Assembly (NCBI GenBank): GCA_031732875.1
Contig: JAVMKL010000066.1
Span: forward strand, 1-37,506
Source of the DNA: JAVMKJ01 sp031732875
GTDB taxonomy: Bacteria; Pseudomonadota; Gammaproteobacteria; Competibacterales; Competibacteraceae
Length of the DNA stretch: 37,506 nt
Direction: 5' to 3'
Shown: positions 1 to 6,512 of the stretch, piece by piece
How the letters are laid out: each line of letters starts with the position of its first letter
Position numbering within the stretch: position 1 is the stretch's first letter
The notes under the pieces: model-generated
Told to the model about the DNA's origin: nothing
The model's input: the letters and a program-made list of their open reading frames with translations, nothing else
The model's database searches: none
Made by a program: the position numbers and the translations under genes

Positions 1-1225
1 CCTCCTCGACCAGCGAGTAGGTGACCTGCTGGAAATCACCCATGCCATAGATAATGTTGAGATTGCGATTGAGCTTCTCGGGATCGAGCGGTTCGCCCGG
101 CTTGACGTTCAGTTGCTTTTCGATGACCTGGTCGGACAAGCGGGTATTGTTCTTAATCCGGATGAAATCGATGACCGGTTTGGGGTTTTCGGGCAGATCG
201 GGCCGCACGGCCAGATGCGCTTGATAGGCGGCCGGGGATAACGACAGCCGGCTCAACTCGCCCCGCTTGTCCTGAGCCGCGGCATAGCCGATGGTGACCG
301 CTTCCTGGGAGCGGTCGAAGGCAATACTGGAAATATCCCCCAGATCCGGTGCGATCAGGATGTCCCGGCGCCCCAGGGTTTTGATCTGTTGCTGAGCGTT
401 GCGCACGGTCAGGATGGTAGTGAGTTGCCCGGTGATGGAGAGCACCGAGGTCAGCTCGCTGGCGGGAGCCAGCGGCGAGCCCACGTCCACGGCGATGATG
501 ACGTCCGGGCGGCAGAGTTCCCGCACCACATCCACGGGGATATTGTCCGACACGCCACCGTCCACCAGTAGCTTGCCGTCCAGTTTGACCGGTACCAGGG
601 CGCTGGGAATGGACATGCTGGCGCGCATCGCCATGGCCAGTTCGCCGGATTTCAGCACCACCGGCGTGCCGGTGGCCAGGTCGGTCGCCACGGCCCGATA
701 GGGTACCTTCAGCTTATCGAAGTCGCGGATCTCTGCGGCCGGGAGTGACAAATCCTGCAACAGCAGGAGCAGGTTCTGCCCTTGCAACAATCCTTGGGGA
801 AGCTGCACGCGACCGTCCTTGATGCCAACTCCGTTGTTGGTCAGCAGAACGCGCTGTTCCTGCTTGGTGCGGAAGGGTAAATCGGCGCGCGGTGGCCCAT
901 CGGTGAATGCTTGGGGCCAGTCGATGCGTGCCACCGTCTCGGTCATTTGCTCGGGGGTCATTCCGGACGCATACAATCCCCCGATGATCGATCCCATGCT
1001 GGTGCCGGCGATGCAGTCGACCGGAACGCGCAACTCCTGCAGCATCTTCAGTACGCCGACATGGGCGATGCCGCGGGCGCCGCCACCGCCCAGCACCAGG
1101 CCGATGCGAGGCCGTTCCTGGGCGGCTTCCGCAGTGGGGATGGCGGATGGATGCGGAACGATTCCCATCAACAGCAGGATGATCGTCAGGTAGGGCGGAG
1201 GGAGGAGTGATCGTTGAGCGCTCAT
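1..1225 (-). CDS. Patatin-like phospholipase with POTRA start, type Vd autotransporter-like (partial)
   Basis: The gene reads leftward from an ATG at 1225 and is cut by the window edge after about 408 codons. A hydrophobic N-terminal segment (about residues 12-25) looks like a signal peptide. The patatin fold is clear: the oxyanion-hole motif GGGGARG is at residues 46-52, the nucleophile elbow GTSMG is at 74-78 with Ser76, and the catalytic Asp222 sits in VDGG. From about residue 325 the sequence becomes POTRA-like, with the phrase IRIKNNTRLSDQVIEKQL followed by KPGEPLD. Patatin, then POTRA, then a 16-strand barrel is the plan of PlpD-type proteins (type Vd secretion). The barrel would lie outside the window, so that assignment is inferred. 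The likely role is a lipase displayed at or released from the outer membrane. It diverges from the next gene. Confidence 0.88.
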   Translation of the reverse strand, partial: MSAQRSLLPPPYLTIILLLMGIVPHPSAIPTAEAAQERPRIGLVLGGGGARGIAHVGVLKMLQELRVPVDCIAGTSMGSIIGGLYASGMTPEQMTETVARIDWPQAFTDGPPRADLPFRTKQEQRVLLTNNGVGIKDGRVQLPQGLLQGQNLLLLLQDLSLPAAEIRDFDKLKVPYRAVATDLATGTPVVLKSGELAMAMRASMSIPSALVPVKLDGKLLVDGGVSDNIPVDVVRELCRPDVIIAVDVGSPLAPASELTSVLSITGQLTTILTVRNAQQQIKTLGRRDILIAPDLGDISSIAFDRSQEAVTIGYAAAQDKRGELSRLSLSPAAYQAHLAVRPDLPENPKPVIDFIRIKNNTRLSDQVIEKQLNVKPGEPLDPEKLNRNLNIIYGMGDFQQVTYSLVEE

Positions 1226-1330
1226 GGGGAATAATCGCGGTAGATTAGGGTATGGCATTCAGCAAAATTTCAGAGAGTGTATGCCAGATTTTTCAAAGTA
1301 ACGTTAAGGCGAGAAGAGGGGAGTCAGATC

Positions 1331-1834
1331 ATGCGTCATAAATCATTGCTGGTTTTGCCTCTGGTGTTGGTAGCTTGGACCGCACCCGGTTCGGCGCAGT
1401 CGGAAGGGGATCAGAAAGCGCTGGCCGAGATCAAGGAAGTTTTCGCCAGGCTCGATCGGGCGATCAACGAACATAATCTGGCCGGGGTCATGACGGCTTA
1501 CGCACCGGGCGACAATATTGTTCTGCTGGGAACCGGCGAGGGCGAGCGTTGGGTAGGCGGACAGGAAATCCAGACCGCGTATGCGGAGTTCTTCAAGTAC
1601 TTCGATCCGGGAACCCAGGAAACACGCTGCACGTGGGCGATGCAGGATATCAAGGGCAACTTCTCTTGGATGGCGAGCATGTGCCGGGTCACGGATTTTC
1701 TAAAGAATCGGAAAAGGGAATATGGGATCAACGTCACCGCCGTGCTGGAGAAACTGGATGGCAAGTGGTACTTCCGTGTCGTGCACGTGTCCACCAGCGA
1801 TTCCAGCGAAGAGTGTCCGGATGAGGAAAACTGA
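1331..1834 (+). CDS. Small exported SnoaL/NTF2-like protein
   Basis: This is a 167-residue protein. The frame stays open to 1277, but I chose the ATG at 1331 because a purine-rich GAGGGGAG ribosome site lies just upstream and the protein then begins with a good signal peptide (MRHKS, a leucine/valine-rich core, cleavage near GSAQS). The mature part has the layout of SnoaL-like/DUF4440 NTF2-fold domains: an N-terminal helix (ALAEIKEVFARLDRAINEHN), a middle strand region with GTGEGERWVGG, and a C-terminal strand reading KWYFRVVHVST. Such domains may bind small ligands or be enzymes, and no catalytic set is evident here. The next gene starts 90 bp downstream on the same strand, so co-transcription with the WYN-repeat gene is possible but unproven. 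Confidence 0.75.
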   Translation: MRHKSLLVLPLVLVAWTAPGSAQSEGDQKALAEIKEVFARLDRAINEHNLAGVMTAYAPGDNIVLLGTGEGERWVGGQEIQTAYAEFFKYFDPGTQETRCTWAMQDIKGNFSWMASMCRVTDFLKNRKREYGINVTAVLEKLDGKWYFRVVHVSTSDSSEECPDEEN

Positions 1835-1924
1835 ACGGATTCCGGGCGCAAATCGATATTTTTTCGAAATATGGTCGTTCCGGTTACCGGAAGCCATAGC
1901 GATGCCGATGAGGTGGGGATTGTC

Positions 1925-2507
1925 ATGAGCGATCAAGAACGCGATACGTTATCCGGTGACGCTGGGGCCATGGAGTTGGAACAGCGCGATCGCCGGAATT
2001 TTCTGGTCAGTCTGGGCAAGTGGTCTAAAGCTTTGATCGGCAGCGTGCTCTTGGGTGGCCTGTTGGCACCCGAACGCGATGCCAGGGCATGGGGCTGGTA
2101 CAACGGTGGTGGAAGCCATGGAAGCTGGGTGAATTTCCGAGGCTGGCCGTGGGGCTGGCGCTACCGGCCGGGTTGGTACAATGGGCCGGGTTGGTACAAT
2201 GGGCCGGGCTGGTATAACCGCGGCTGGTACAATCGGCCCTGGTACAATGGTGGACCGGGTTGGTACGCCCCGAAACCTGTCCCGAAATCAGGTTGGTATA
2301 ATGGGGGACCTTCCTCTTCGCCCATGGAANNNNNNNNNNNNNNNNNNNNNNNNNNNNNNNNNNNNNNNNNNNNNNNNNNNNNNNNNNNNNNNNNNNNNNN
2401 NNNNNNNNNNNNNNNNNNNNNNNNNNNNNAGGCCCGTGCCCATGGAAAGGCCCGTGCCCATGGAAAGGCCCGTGCCCATGGAAAGGCCCGTGCCCATGGA
2501 AAAATGA
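1925..2507 (+). CDS. WYN-repeat protein with Tat-like leader; possible RiPP precursor (interrupted by assembly gap)
   Basis: I do not recognise this as a named family. The start chosen is the ATG at 1925, after GAGGTGGGG; the frame is open from 1871. Residues 1-20 are polar. Residues 23-27 read RRNFL, a Tat-like twin-arginine motif, followed by a hydrophobic stretch (36-47) and a possible cleavage site at DARA|W (52-56). Residues 56-126 are rich in Gly, Trp, Tyr, Asn and Pro, with W-Y-N seven times (W58, W84, W90, W96, W101, W106, W124) plus W-V-N at 68 and W-Y-A at 113. Codon 135 abuts the N run. After it come four RPVPME hexapeptides, K and a stop at 2505-2507. Both sides share one frame only if the true gap is a multiple of 3, so the 100 N create an artificial frame break. 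W-x-N fits the aromatic-X-Asn motif of radical SAM three-residue cyclophane RiPPs. A Gly/aromatic-rich surface protein is the alternative. Confidence 0.7.
2177..2304 (+). repeat. Tandem WYN-coding repeats
   Basis: The DNA here repeats units of 12 to 18 bases built on TGGTACAATGGGCCGGGT. The units encode GWYNGP, GWYNR, RPWYNGG and similar variants. Some use TGGTATAA in place of TGGTACAA, so the copies have diverged at silent positions while W, Y and N are kept. That suggests selection on the peptide rather than recent slippage alone. Confidence 0.8.
2330..2429. other. Assembly gap (100 N) inside a tandem repeat
   Basis: Exactly 100 N, the usual placeholder for a gap of unknown size. The bases before it (ending CCCATGGAA) match the end of the 18-base unit that is repeated four times right after it, so the gap most likely hides more copies of that unit. 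Closing the gap with a multiple of 18 bases restores one continuous reading frame. Confidence 0.9.
2430..2501 (+). repeat. Four perfect 18-bp tandem repeats coding RPVPME
   Basis: The unit AGGCCCGTGCCCATGGAA occurs four times without a mismatch (2430, 2448, 2466, 2484) and is followed by AAA TGA. In the frame of the upstream gene it codes for Arg-Pro-Val-Pro-Met-Glu. Perfect identity at synonymous positions points to recent expansion, and the copy number is unknown because of the adjoining gap. Confidence 0.9.
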
Positions 2508-2770
2508 CTTGCGCCAATACACCGGCGGGGGCAGCAATTGGGCGAGCCGCTGATCTGGTGCCGATAAAACGCGGAGATCCTCCCGACGGATTTCTTCGCG
2601 TTTTTCTGTGGCCTTGATTTTCTGCACGGTAATACCATTTCCGCATGGGTTTTGATCTTGATCTAAGGTTATTTTGTTTTATATTCAAATATTTATTATC
2701 AATAGGTGGACTCTCGCACTATCGGGATTTGGTATAACCATTCGGCTTGGGCGGATCGCCCGGGAAAGTG
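2508..2770. other. Intergenic region, AT-rich in part
   Basis: This 263-bp stretch separates the WYN-repeat gene from the SPASM-like gene. No convincing gene, RNA or strong hairpin was found. The part from about 2660 to 2710 is clearly AT-rich compared with the rest of the window and could hold a promoter for the next gene, but I cannot assign -35 and -10 boxes with confidence. Confidence 0.5.
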
Positions 2771-3583
2771 ATGACCTTGATGAACGAACTCCTCTACAAC
2801 ATTCCCCCTCACCTCCTATCGGTTTATCGGCATGGACGGTTGATCGTCCGTACCCACGAGCCGACGATACTCCCTGCCGCTCTGGGGGAGGGAGACCCCG
2901 CGCGCGTGGCCGCCGTACAGGTCCTGTCTCTTGATACCGATACGGAGGCGCTGAACGCCTGGGCATCGGGGCTGCCGGTCGAACTGGTCATGGGCGATGC
3001 CGCCGAATTTCCGCTGCTGTATCGCCATACCAACCTGCTCGACAACCATCCGGCGCGGGTGGTCGTCCCCGTGCAACCGGGTTTTGCGAAAGCGGTCAAG
3101 GTGGCGGTTTCGCTGGATTTCGCGGTGCGGCTGGAAGTCGGGCAGCCCGAGCCGGCGCTGATCGAGGAATTGTCGGCGGTGCTGGAGTTCTATCTGCGCC
3201 AGCCGACGGTCGCCCAGCCGATCGAGTATTTTCACGGTTCGCTGCTGGGGTTTTATCACGACGAACCGGTCCCACTCTGGGTAGTTCTGGATGAGTATCC
3301 CGACGGCCTCCGTTATGTCGCCGACGATGGCGTGGAGTCGCTGTCCGGGCGATTGGCAGGCGTCGAGGTTGCGCTGGCGCCCGACGCCGGTCTGGAGATT
3401 TGGATCGAGCAGGTGCTGGCGACCGCCGAGGAATGCCGCAACTGCGAGTTTTTCAAGCATTGCGGCGGCTATTTCAAATGGCCGCGCCGGGATTACGACT
3501 GCGCTGGGGTGAAACAAGTGTTCGGCGTGCTGCGCGATGCGGCCGCCGAACTGCGCCGCGATCTCGATGCGGGACCGCCTTGA
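2771..3583 (+). CDS. SPASM-like cysteine-cluster protein without radical SAM motif (pseudo-rSAM candidate)
   Basis: A 270-residue protein. The ATG at 2771 is preceded by GGGAAAG; an ATG at 2780 and a TTG at 2747 are alternatives. The first 220 residues contain no cysteine, so the CX3CX2C motif of radical SAM enzymes is absent. Near the C-terminus four cysteines (C222, C225, C231, C244) form CX2CX5CX12C around the phrase GGYFKWPRRDYDC, which closely resembles the SPASM-type auxiliary iron-sulfur region of peptide-modifying radical SAM enzymes. The N-terminal part begins with MNELLYNIPPHLLSVY and looks like a degenerate domain. Lying on the same strand just after the WYN-repeat gene, it may be a partner or chaperone for peptide modification by a radical SAM enzyme encoded elsewhere. 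That role is inference; the missing motif and the cysteine cluster are seen directly. Confidence 0.72.
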   Translation: MTLMNELLYNIPPHLLSVYRHGRLIVRTHEPTILPAALGEGDPARVAAVQVLSLDTDTEALNAWASGLPVELVMGDAAEFPLLYRHTNLLDNHPARVVVPVQPGFAKAVKVAVSLDFAVRLEVGQPEPALIEELSAVLEFYLRQPTVAQPIEYFHGSLLGFYHDEPVPLWVVLDEYPDGLRYVADDGVESLSGRLAGVEVALAPDAGLEIWIEQVLATAEECRNCEFFKHCGGYFKWPRRDYDCAGVKQVFGVLRDAAAELRRDLDAGPP

Positions 3584-3587
3584 TGGG

Positions 3588-3626
3588 CCTTCTCCCGCTG
3601 GCGTTTTCCCGGCGGGAGAAGGTTTT
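3588..3626 (+). terminator. Intrinsic terminator between convergent genes
   Basis: An 11-bp perfect stem (CCTTCTCCCGC at 3588-3598 with GCGGGAGAAGG at 3612-3622) encloses a 13-base loop and is followed by TTTT. It starts 5 bases after the stop of the SPASM-like gene and lies between convergent genes, so it may act in both directions. Confidence 0.65.
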
Positions 3627-3664
3627 CGGCGACTTGGCGGTCGCCCGATCTAGTCGTTGCGATA

Positions 3665-3895
3665 CTACTTTTGTTGCTGGTTCCGCCCGTAGATGTTGCC
3701 GACGACGGCGCCGGCTGCGCCGCCGATTGCAGCACCGGCCCCGGCACTGCCGCCGGTCAAACCACCGATGGCCGCGCCCCCCAGCGCGCCGATGGCCGCG
3801 CCGCTCAGCGTGCTCTGCTGCGTGGGTGTCATATTGGTGCAGCCGACGCTGAAGGCGATGACTGGAATCGCAATCAAATAACCAATCTTTTTCAT
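3665..3895 (-). CDS. Glycine-zipper lipoprotein
   Basis: This 76-residue protein starts at an ATG at 3895 with a strong AAGGAGGA ribosome site seven bases upstream. Its signal sequence ends in a lipobox-like FSVGC, with the lipidated Cys at position 19; the -3 residue is Ser rather than the usual Leu. The rest is a glycine zipper: GAAIGALGGAAIGGLTGG, then GAGAAIGGAAGAVVG, the spacing typical of Gly-zipper/YMGG-like membrane segments, and a polar NQQQK tail. Such small lipoproteins insert into or span membranes through G-x3-G helix packing, often in the outer membrane. A specific function is not known. It begins 12 bp after the end of the gene at 3908-4357, so the two probably share a transcript. 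Confidence 0.85.
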   Translation of the reverse strand: MKKIGYLIAIPVIAFSVGCTNMTPTQQSTLSGAAIGALGGAAIGGLTGGSAGAGAAIGGAAGAVVGNIYGRNQQQK

Positions 3896-3907
3896 GGTGT
3901 GTCCTCC

Positions 3908-4357
3908 TTACTTTGCCTTAGCTGGGCCCGTTTTGGGCGCGACCATTTGGAACCAGATCACTTCGATGATCGGCTGCTGCTGCTTGTCGGGATTGGCCTT
4001 GTAGTAGGCATCCACGTTTTCCACGATCTGCGGCACGGTCATGCCGTCCAGGGCCTTGATCAGCTTGGGGACGGTGGTGCGGTGCTTGGGGTTGGGACCG
4101 GTCAACTGGTATTCGATCATCGCCATGTTCAGGATGCCAAGCACATAAGCCCGCCTTTCGGTTTCGGTGGCGTCCGACCAGCGCTCGCCGGTGGGAATCA
4201 ACCATTCCTTTTTAACCGCTTGTTGCGCCAGTTGGGATTCAGCGGACTTGGCGGCGGGCGGCGCGGGGTCGGCGGCCTGAGCCGTGGACCAACAGGTCAA
4301 GCCAGCAGCCAGACTCAGAGATAACAGCGTTGTCGTAAGGCAATGTTTTGTCAGCAT
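3908..4357 (-). CDS. Secreted protein of unknown function, faintly Rap1a-like
   Basis: A 149-residue protein. The frame is open to 4450, but the ATG at 4357 has an AAGGAGGA ribosome site and opens a clear signal peptide (MLTKHCLTTTLLSLSLAAGL, cleaved near STAQA|ADP). The mature domain has a helical signature, YVLGILNMAMIEYQL, then TVPKLIKALDGMTVPQIVENVDAYYKANPD and a closing PIIEVIWFQMV. The pattern of a YVxG helix, then a polar helix before a nPxxxxxP turn, recalls the small periplasmic Rap1a/Tai immunity fold. The paired cysteines of that family are missing, so I do not assign it. It is probably co-transcribed with the glycine-zipper lipoprotein. Confidence 0.78.
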   Translation of the reverse strand: MLTKHCLTTTLLSLSLAAGLTCWSTAQAADPAPPAAKSAESQLAQQAVKKEWLIPTGERWSDATETERRAYVLGILNMAMIEYQLTGPNPKHRTTVPKLIKALDGMTVPQIVENVDAYYKANPDKQQQPIIEVIWFQMVAPKTGPAKAK

Positions 4358-4446
4358 GAAGATCCTCCTTGGGAGGTTGGGTTCAGGAAAAACCTCTTTC
4401 ACGGAAAGAGGGTAGGGCACGGCGCAAGTCACGCAAACGATTCGCC

Positions 4447-5046
4447 TCAACTTTCGGGCTGGGAAGTTTTCTGTTCCTGCCAGCGGTTATAAATCCAGAG
4501 CCCGACCAGATAGACGGTGACAACTCCGAAGCCCATCCACATCAGCAGGGGCGCGGTGTTGGACAAGGCCACGTTGGCGATCCCGCCCATGATGATGAAG
4601 ATGGCGACCACGCACAGTCGCCAGTCGTAGTAGATGCCGGCCAGAAAAGTGCACAGGGCGATGGTGTAGGTCCTCATGAAGCTGCCCTGCCGGTCGTCGA
4701 TCAGGTCGACGATGTTGTTATGACCGGCGGAAACCATGTAGAGCAGATACGCCAGCGCAAACGCCGCGCCCCAGTGCAGAACCTGATGCCAGACCAGGCT
4801 CAGCCGGGATTTTAGGGTAGGTTCGACGTTGTTCCACTGGGTGAGGATGCAGATCAGACCAAAGATGAGGATCAGCCAATGCCAGTACCAACGGCTGGCG
4901 TCCAGATCGTAGGTGGTGTAGGCGGCGCCGATCCAGGCCAGTACGATCATGAGATAGAAACCAATATCTCTGGGACGAAACAGCCGCCGCCACAGGCTGG
5001 ATTTTACGGGAGCCGGTTCGGTTGGGGTCAGTTCGAGTTCGGGCAT
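4447..5046 (-). CDS. Six-helix integral membrane protein, unknown
   Basis: A 199-residue protein that starts at an ATG at 5046, preceded by AAGGA. After a proline-rich cytoplasmic-looking N-terminus with basic residues (WRRLFRPRD) there are about six hydrophobic segments, near residues 27-46, 53-71, 88-107, 124-141, 143-161 and 165-187. Residues 108-120 (GHNNIVDLIDDRQ) form a conserved-looking polar loop. I do not recognise the family, and no catalytic or transport motif is evident. It lies on the minus strand between the alpha/beta hydrolase and the secreted protein, with short gaps on both sides, so it may belong to the same transcription unit. Confidence 0.8.
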   Translation of the reverse strand: MPELELTPTEPAPVKSSLWRRLFRPRDIGFYLMIVLAWIGAAYTTYDLDASRWYWHWLILIFGLICILTQWNNVEPTLKSRLSLVWHQVLHWGAAFALAYLLYMVSAGHNNIVDLIDDRQGSFMRTYTIALCTFLAGIYYDWRLCVVAIFIIMGGIANVALSNTAPLLMWMGFGVVTVYLVGLWIYNRWQEQKTSQPES

Positions 5047-5085
5047 AACGGTTTCCTTGCCTGATTTCGGTGTTTTTGGGCGGGT

Positions 5086-5898
5086 CTAAGGGCACATATT
5101 AGCGCATACCTGTTCGATGAAGCGCGCGGCGGCGGCCAATACCGCTTCGCACGCCTGTTGGTGGGGAACGTGCCCGCAACCAGGCAGCCACAGGATTTCA
5201 GCGGGTCTGGACATCCCGGCGGCGATGGCATCCACCTGAGCGCGGGTACCGTATTCGTCGTCCGCGCCCTGGATGATCAACGCCGGACAGGTGACTCCGG
5301 GTAACGCTGCTTCCATGTTCCAGTCGCGGCGGCTGGCGCGCAGCCAGGTATCGCCCCAGCCCCGGAACATAGTCTCGGTGTTGGCGCCATGGTAGCGGCG
5401 CAGTCCATCCCGCAACGGCCCCTGTTCGTAGGCGGCGCATGCGAGGCGAATTCCGGCGAGACAGACATCCTCGATGAGCACGTGCGCTGCCTCGCAGATC
5501 ACGGCGCGGGTTCGCTCGGGGTGGGCGGCGGCGAACAGCAGGGCGATGGAGCCGCCGTCGCTGTGGCCGAACAGGATCGGCGGATCGGCGATGCCGCAGG
5601 CGTCCAGCACCTCGGGCAGGCTGTCGTGCGCCTCCCGCTCCAGATAATCGTCGGGGCGCGGTCCGGTCAGCGGTTCGGAGCGGCCGAAGCCCCAGCGATC
5701 GTACGCCAGTCCTGGCAGGCCGGTGCGGGTACACAATTCCGCCGGGAAGTGGCGCCATTGATTGATGCTGCCCAGACCTTCGTGCAGAAAAATCAGGGTA
5801 GGGCCGGGGGCGGCGCGAGGGGGCAACAGGCGTTCGGCGTGCAGGCGGTGGCCAGCGGCGTGGAGATCGAAATGTTGGCGTCGGACGTGCGCGGTCAT
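5086..5898 (-). CDS. Alpha/beta-fold hydrolase
   Basis: A 270-residue protein. The frame extends upstream to 6174, but that part overlaps the LON-domain gene, and the ATG at 5898 falls 8 bp after its stop. The oxyanion region HEGLGS is at 39-44, the nucleophile elbow GHSDGG is at 111-116 with Ser113, the acid lies in GADDEYGT (211-218), and the base is in GCGHVPHQQ with His243. These residues form the expected Ser-Asp-His triad. HEGLGSINQW and YDRWGFGRSE are typical of hydrolases acting on esters or similar small substrates; the substrate cannot be read from sequence. The enzyme is probably cytoplasmic because no signal peptide is seen. Confidence 0.88.
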   Translation of the reverse strand: MTAHVRRQHFDLHAAGHRLHAERLLPPRAAPGPTLIFLHEGLGSINQWRHFPAELCTRTGLPGLAYDRWGFGRSEPLTGPRPDDYLEREAHDSLPEVLDACGIADPPILFGHSDGGSIALLFAAAHPERTRAVICEAAHVLIEDVCLAGIRLACAAYEQGPLRDGLRRYHGANTETMFRGWGDTWLRASRRDWNMEAALPGVTCPALIIQGADDEYGTRAQVDAIAAGMSRPAEILWLPGCGHVPHQQACEAVLAAAARFIEQVCANMCP

Positions 5899-5906
5899 GA
5901 CGGAAT

Positions 5907-6506
5907 TCAGGCGGTGCGCTGTTCGTGGAAGATGGCCAGCAGGATATCCAGCCGTTGCCGGGGTTCGGTCATTTCCAGCAGCGCCTGGCGGATTCCCAGC
6001 GGCAGGGGGAGGATTTCCGCCAGCCGGTTGCCGACCCAGGCGGCGTCCTCCCAACTCGGGATGAGAAAGCGGGTGTAGGAGGCCAGTTCCTCGCGCTCCA
6101 GTAGATCGCGCAGGATGCGGACTAGGGGTTCGTGGCTGTGCAGGGGTGGCAGTATCGGGTCGTCCGGTAGCCACCGCGCCTGGCCGAGCAGCAGTTGGTC
6201 CGCCTGGACTCGGTGGCCGACCACCCGCAAGCGCTGTACCCCCAGGCAGGTGATACCAAGCAGGCCGTCGTCCAGTTGATCGAAATCCACGATGCGCGCC
6301 AGGGTTCCGACCGGATGGATGGTGACCGGTTGGCTGCCTGCTTCAGTTCCCTCGTGAATCGTTACCACCCCGAAACCGCTGTCGGCGCGCAGGCAGGCGC
6401 TGACCATGTCCAGATAGCGGGTTTCGAAGATTCGCAGCGGCAGAATCCCGCCGGGAAACAGCACGGTGTTGAGCGGAAACAGCGGCAGTTCCTGGATGGT
6501 GGTCAC
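5907..6506 (-). CDS. LON substrate-binding domain protein
   Basis: A 199-residue stand-alone version of the N-terminal domain of Lon protease. It opens with the signature ELPLFPLNTVLFPGGILPLRIFETRY and continues with FGVVTIHEG, GTLARIVDFDQL and a later helical part, ILPLPLGIRQALLEM. There is no AAA+ or protease domain, so it cannot be a protease itself. Such short LON-domain proteins are common in proteobacteria and are thought to bind unfolded or specific proteins. It sits 6 bp from ubiX and 8 bp from the hydrolase gene, consistent with one operon. A ubiX-mpl neighbourhood is also known from Pseudomonas. Confidence 0.92.
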   Translation of the reverse strand: MTTIQELPLFPLNTVLFPGGILPLRIFETRYLDMVSACLRADSGFGVVTIHEGTEAGSQPVTIHPVGTLARIVDFDQLDDGLLGITCLGVQRLRVVGHRVQADQLLLGQARWLPDDPILPPLHSHEPLVRILRDLLEREELASYTRFLIPSWEDAAWVGNRLAEILPLPLGIRQALLEMTEPRQRLDILLAIFHEQRTA

Positions 6507-6512
6507 GGCGGG

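Noticed and set aside
2430..2507. CRISPR-like short repeats
   Set aside because: The 18-bp units are directly adjacent without spacers and code for a hexapeptide in frame, so this is a coding tandem repeat.
1925..2507. Frameshifted pseudogene
   Set aside because: The apparent frame change arises only because the placeholder gap is 100 bases long; the flanks join in one frame when whole repeat units are assumed.
2025..2627. Minus-strand frame with a repeated cysteine pattern (CTNPAH)
   Set aside because: The cysteines come only from reading the WYN repeat DNA backwards. The plus-strand frame has a start, a ribosome site and a signal-like leader, and keeps W, Y and N while silent bases vary.
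2771..3583. Active radical SAM peptide maturase
   Set aside because: No CX3CX2C motif exists in any possible start version of the frame, because all cysteines are in the C-terminal SPASM-like part.
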